NCBI GenBank assembly: GCA_002869305.1
Contig: PKTC01000282.1
Location: 1-7,544 of the forward strand
Direction: 5' to 3'
Length of the DNA: 7,544 nt
DNA from: Marinilabiliales bacterium
Lineage (GTDB): Bacteria > Bacteroidota > Bacteroidia > Bacteroidales > UBA12077
A model generated the notes under the pieces. That model searched no databases. It saw nothing but the letters and a program-made list of their open reading frames with translations, and was not told where the DNA came from. Shown piece by piece: positions 7,101 to 7,544 of the stretch. Position numbers and translations under genes: made by a program. Position 1 is the stretch's first letter. The number at the start of each line of letters is the position of its first letter.

Positions 7101-7544
7101 GAATCTTTAAGAATAAATAACACAGAATTATCATTTAAACCATAACCATCAGAAGTATTGTACTTAAAATGTTTAAAAGTTTCCTTTTTCGGATCAAAGG
7201 TGCTTATTCCTGTTTCTTTTGTTCCTATCCAAATAATATCATTATCTATATATAAAGCCTGAATATTATTTGAACCAAGGCTGTTTTTATCATTTGGATT
7301 GTTCCTATAAACTTCAAATCTGTCCTCACTTCTAATATACTTAAAAAGGCCGTCTCCTGTTCCAATCCATAAATTACCGTTACTGGTTTCACCAATACAA
7401 TATGCTCTTCTACTTCCGTAATTTTTTCTTAATTGTGTATTGGATTGATATCGTTTAAAGTTTTGTTCAGTCTTATTAAATTTATTTAATCCACCATGTG
7501 CTGTTCCTATCCATAATTCACCAAAGCTGTCTTCAAAAACAAAC
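4109..7544 (-). CDS. Hybrid two-component sensor kinase with periplasmic propellers, no HTH output (5' partial)
   Basis: The frame is open from the right edge of the window to TAG at 4109-4111, giving 1144 visible residues. The GTG at 7121-7123 is internal, because propeller blades continue upstream of it. Counting from the edge: W-I-G-T type blade motifs recur at W11, 59, 105, 153, 201, 249, 297, 347, 398, 447 and 491, with a degenerate one near 536. A Y_Y_Y domain follows (about 590-672), then one membrane helix (677-697), a coiled coil (700-775), HisKA with SHEIRTP (phospho-accepting H783), HATPase_c (N899/N903, DTGIGL from D934, GAGLGL from G964) and a receiver (D1033, phospho-acceptor D1076, S1104, K1126). 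All catalytic residues are intact. Proteins of this class usually sense a glycan breakdown product or other ligand in the periplasm; the ligand here is unknown. Usual HTCS proteins end in an AraC-type HTH, whereas this one stops four residues after the receiver's last helix, so output must pass to another protein. It converges with the polyferredoxin gene, 15 bases apart. Confidence 0.95.
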   Translation of the reverse strand, partial: FVFEDSFGELWIGTAHGGLNKFNKTEQNFKRYQSNTQLRKNYGSRRAYCIGETSNGNLWIGTGDGLFKYIRSEDRFEVYRNNPNDKNSLGSNNIQALYIDNDIIWIGTKETGISTFDPKKETFKHFKYNTSDGYGLNDNSVLFILKDSYGIFWIGTYEGGLNRFNPKAGSFRYFTHDPNNSESISHNRIEYILEDASKNLWIATKGGGLNKLDLKPKKFYNLSFNPNVLNSLPQPSVMALEADSYGNIWIGTDGGGLSIYNPKEHTFTHLKEKIKKQSSTEIIEIRSILIDQEGIIWIGTLSNGLHRIELKNNEYDVINYKNIPNNSLSLSSNIINSIIEDKKGNIWIGTAHGLNKLHKADDPKKYTFKQYYQNPTDSVMYTDNFISSILLDNQDRFWIGSYLGGLFQFLPQEEKFINYTPSKTPNSEFKRDIHVITIFEDNNNHLWLGTESNGLIKYVPEENKFFEHAKNVELLDNIILGMLEDDMGNLWISTSRGLSRYSYWNKSLIHFTYRDGLEGEGFNRNACLKHSDGNMYFGSNSSLVYFNPLEVSNNPYPPKVVITDFKILNKSEWNQDLLKYTAIKTHNKPIKLSYKDYFFTIEFAALDFTSSLQNQYKYMLEGFDEDWIDAKNQRTATYTNLDHGTYTFKVKGSNNDEVWNENPTELEIRIIPPFYKSLWFLIIIIVLIVLLIAIYVRWREKNLIREKVMLEKKVEERTIEINLQKEELQSQAENLERINRELEGQQATLEKLVTERTSDLEVAKEKAEESDKLKSAFLANMSHEIRTPMNAIIGFSNLMDDVEIEKDQLSELTKLIKKNSNSLLTLIDDIIDISKIESEQLEIRERSCEIDKLFRDILLEFTDDIHSNDHITFKVSEEQLVNSLVINCDSYRLSQILRNLISNAIKFTEKGVIEFGYSLEFINSKKEIMFFVKDTGIGLSEEQQKQIFSRFTKIENNKQKIYRGAGLGLAITKSLVELMGGSISVESEINKGSLFYFNLPYKPVKSERTKQNATNKTHLKFNWSNKCVLIAEDEESNFKFLEMIIRKTAADIIWAKTGKQAINMVQENHIDLILMDIKMPEMDGLEAIKKIRSSNLQTPIVVQSAYAMPEDRNLSFEAGANDFISKPIGSERLLKIIDKHLNQQ
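5915..7544 (-). repeat. Tandem coding repeat: beta-propeller blades of the sensor
   Basis: About twelve degenerate units of 44-51 codons (mostly 48) each carry the pattern hydrophobic-W-I-G-T, a Gly-rich turn, then an aromatic-containing strand. The DNA shows this as recurring antisense CC(A/T)ATCCA-like words. Full HTCS sensors normally have about fourteen such units forming two seven-bladed propellers, so roughly two units plus a signal peptide are probably missing beyond the window edge. This is a protein-level repeat, not a mobile or regulatory DNA repeat. Confidence 0.85.

Noticed and set aside
7121..7123. GTG as the start of the sensor kinase
   Set aside because: The same frame continues without a stop to the window edge and encodes three more propeller blade motifs, so the gene is truncated by the window.

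Overview
The window is AT-rich DNA from a member of the Bacteroidota. Three things point there: a PorP/SprF-type outer-membrane protein of the type IX secretion (T9SS)/gliding system, a periplasmic two-propeller hybrid sensor kinase of the HTCS class, and genes with no Shine-Dalgarno sequence. A marine Marinilabiliales/Marinifilaceae-like organism is my guess, not something shown.

Layout, left to right: (1) bases 1-960 (+), the 3' part of a PorP/SprF family gene whose start lies before the window. (2) 957-1469 (-), a 170-residue polytopic membrane protein that looks like an orphan ECF-type S component; it overlaps the preceding gene tail to tail by four bases. (3) A 128-base divergent intergenic region (1470-1597) with an 8-8-8 inverted repeat and weak promoter matches. 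(4) 1598-2518 and 2525-4093 (+), a tight two-gene operon: a Tat-exported DUF362 protein and a membrane polyferredoxin in which a NapH-like half is joined to a NapG-like half across an internal twin-arginine segment. (5) 4109-7544 (-), a large hybrid sensor histidine kinase (propeller blades, Y_Y_Y domain, transmembrane helix, coiled coil, HisKA, HATPase, receiver). Its frame stays open to the right edge of the window, so its N-terminus is missing. It ends after the receiver with no AraC-type DNA-binding domain.

How they may work together: the DUF362 protein and the NapH/NapG-like fusion most plausibly form an electron-transfer module that takes electrons from the membrane to a periplasmic DUF362 partner. 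No nitrate reductase gene is in view, so the real substrate is unknown. The flanking PorP/SprF gene, the S-component-like gene and the sensor kinase are each transcribed separately, and nothing in the sequence ties them to this module. No RNA genes, CRISPR arrays, insertion sequences or convincing intrinsic terminators were seen. The only stretch without a gene is the 128-base divergent region.
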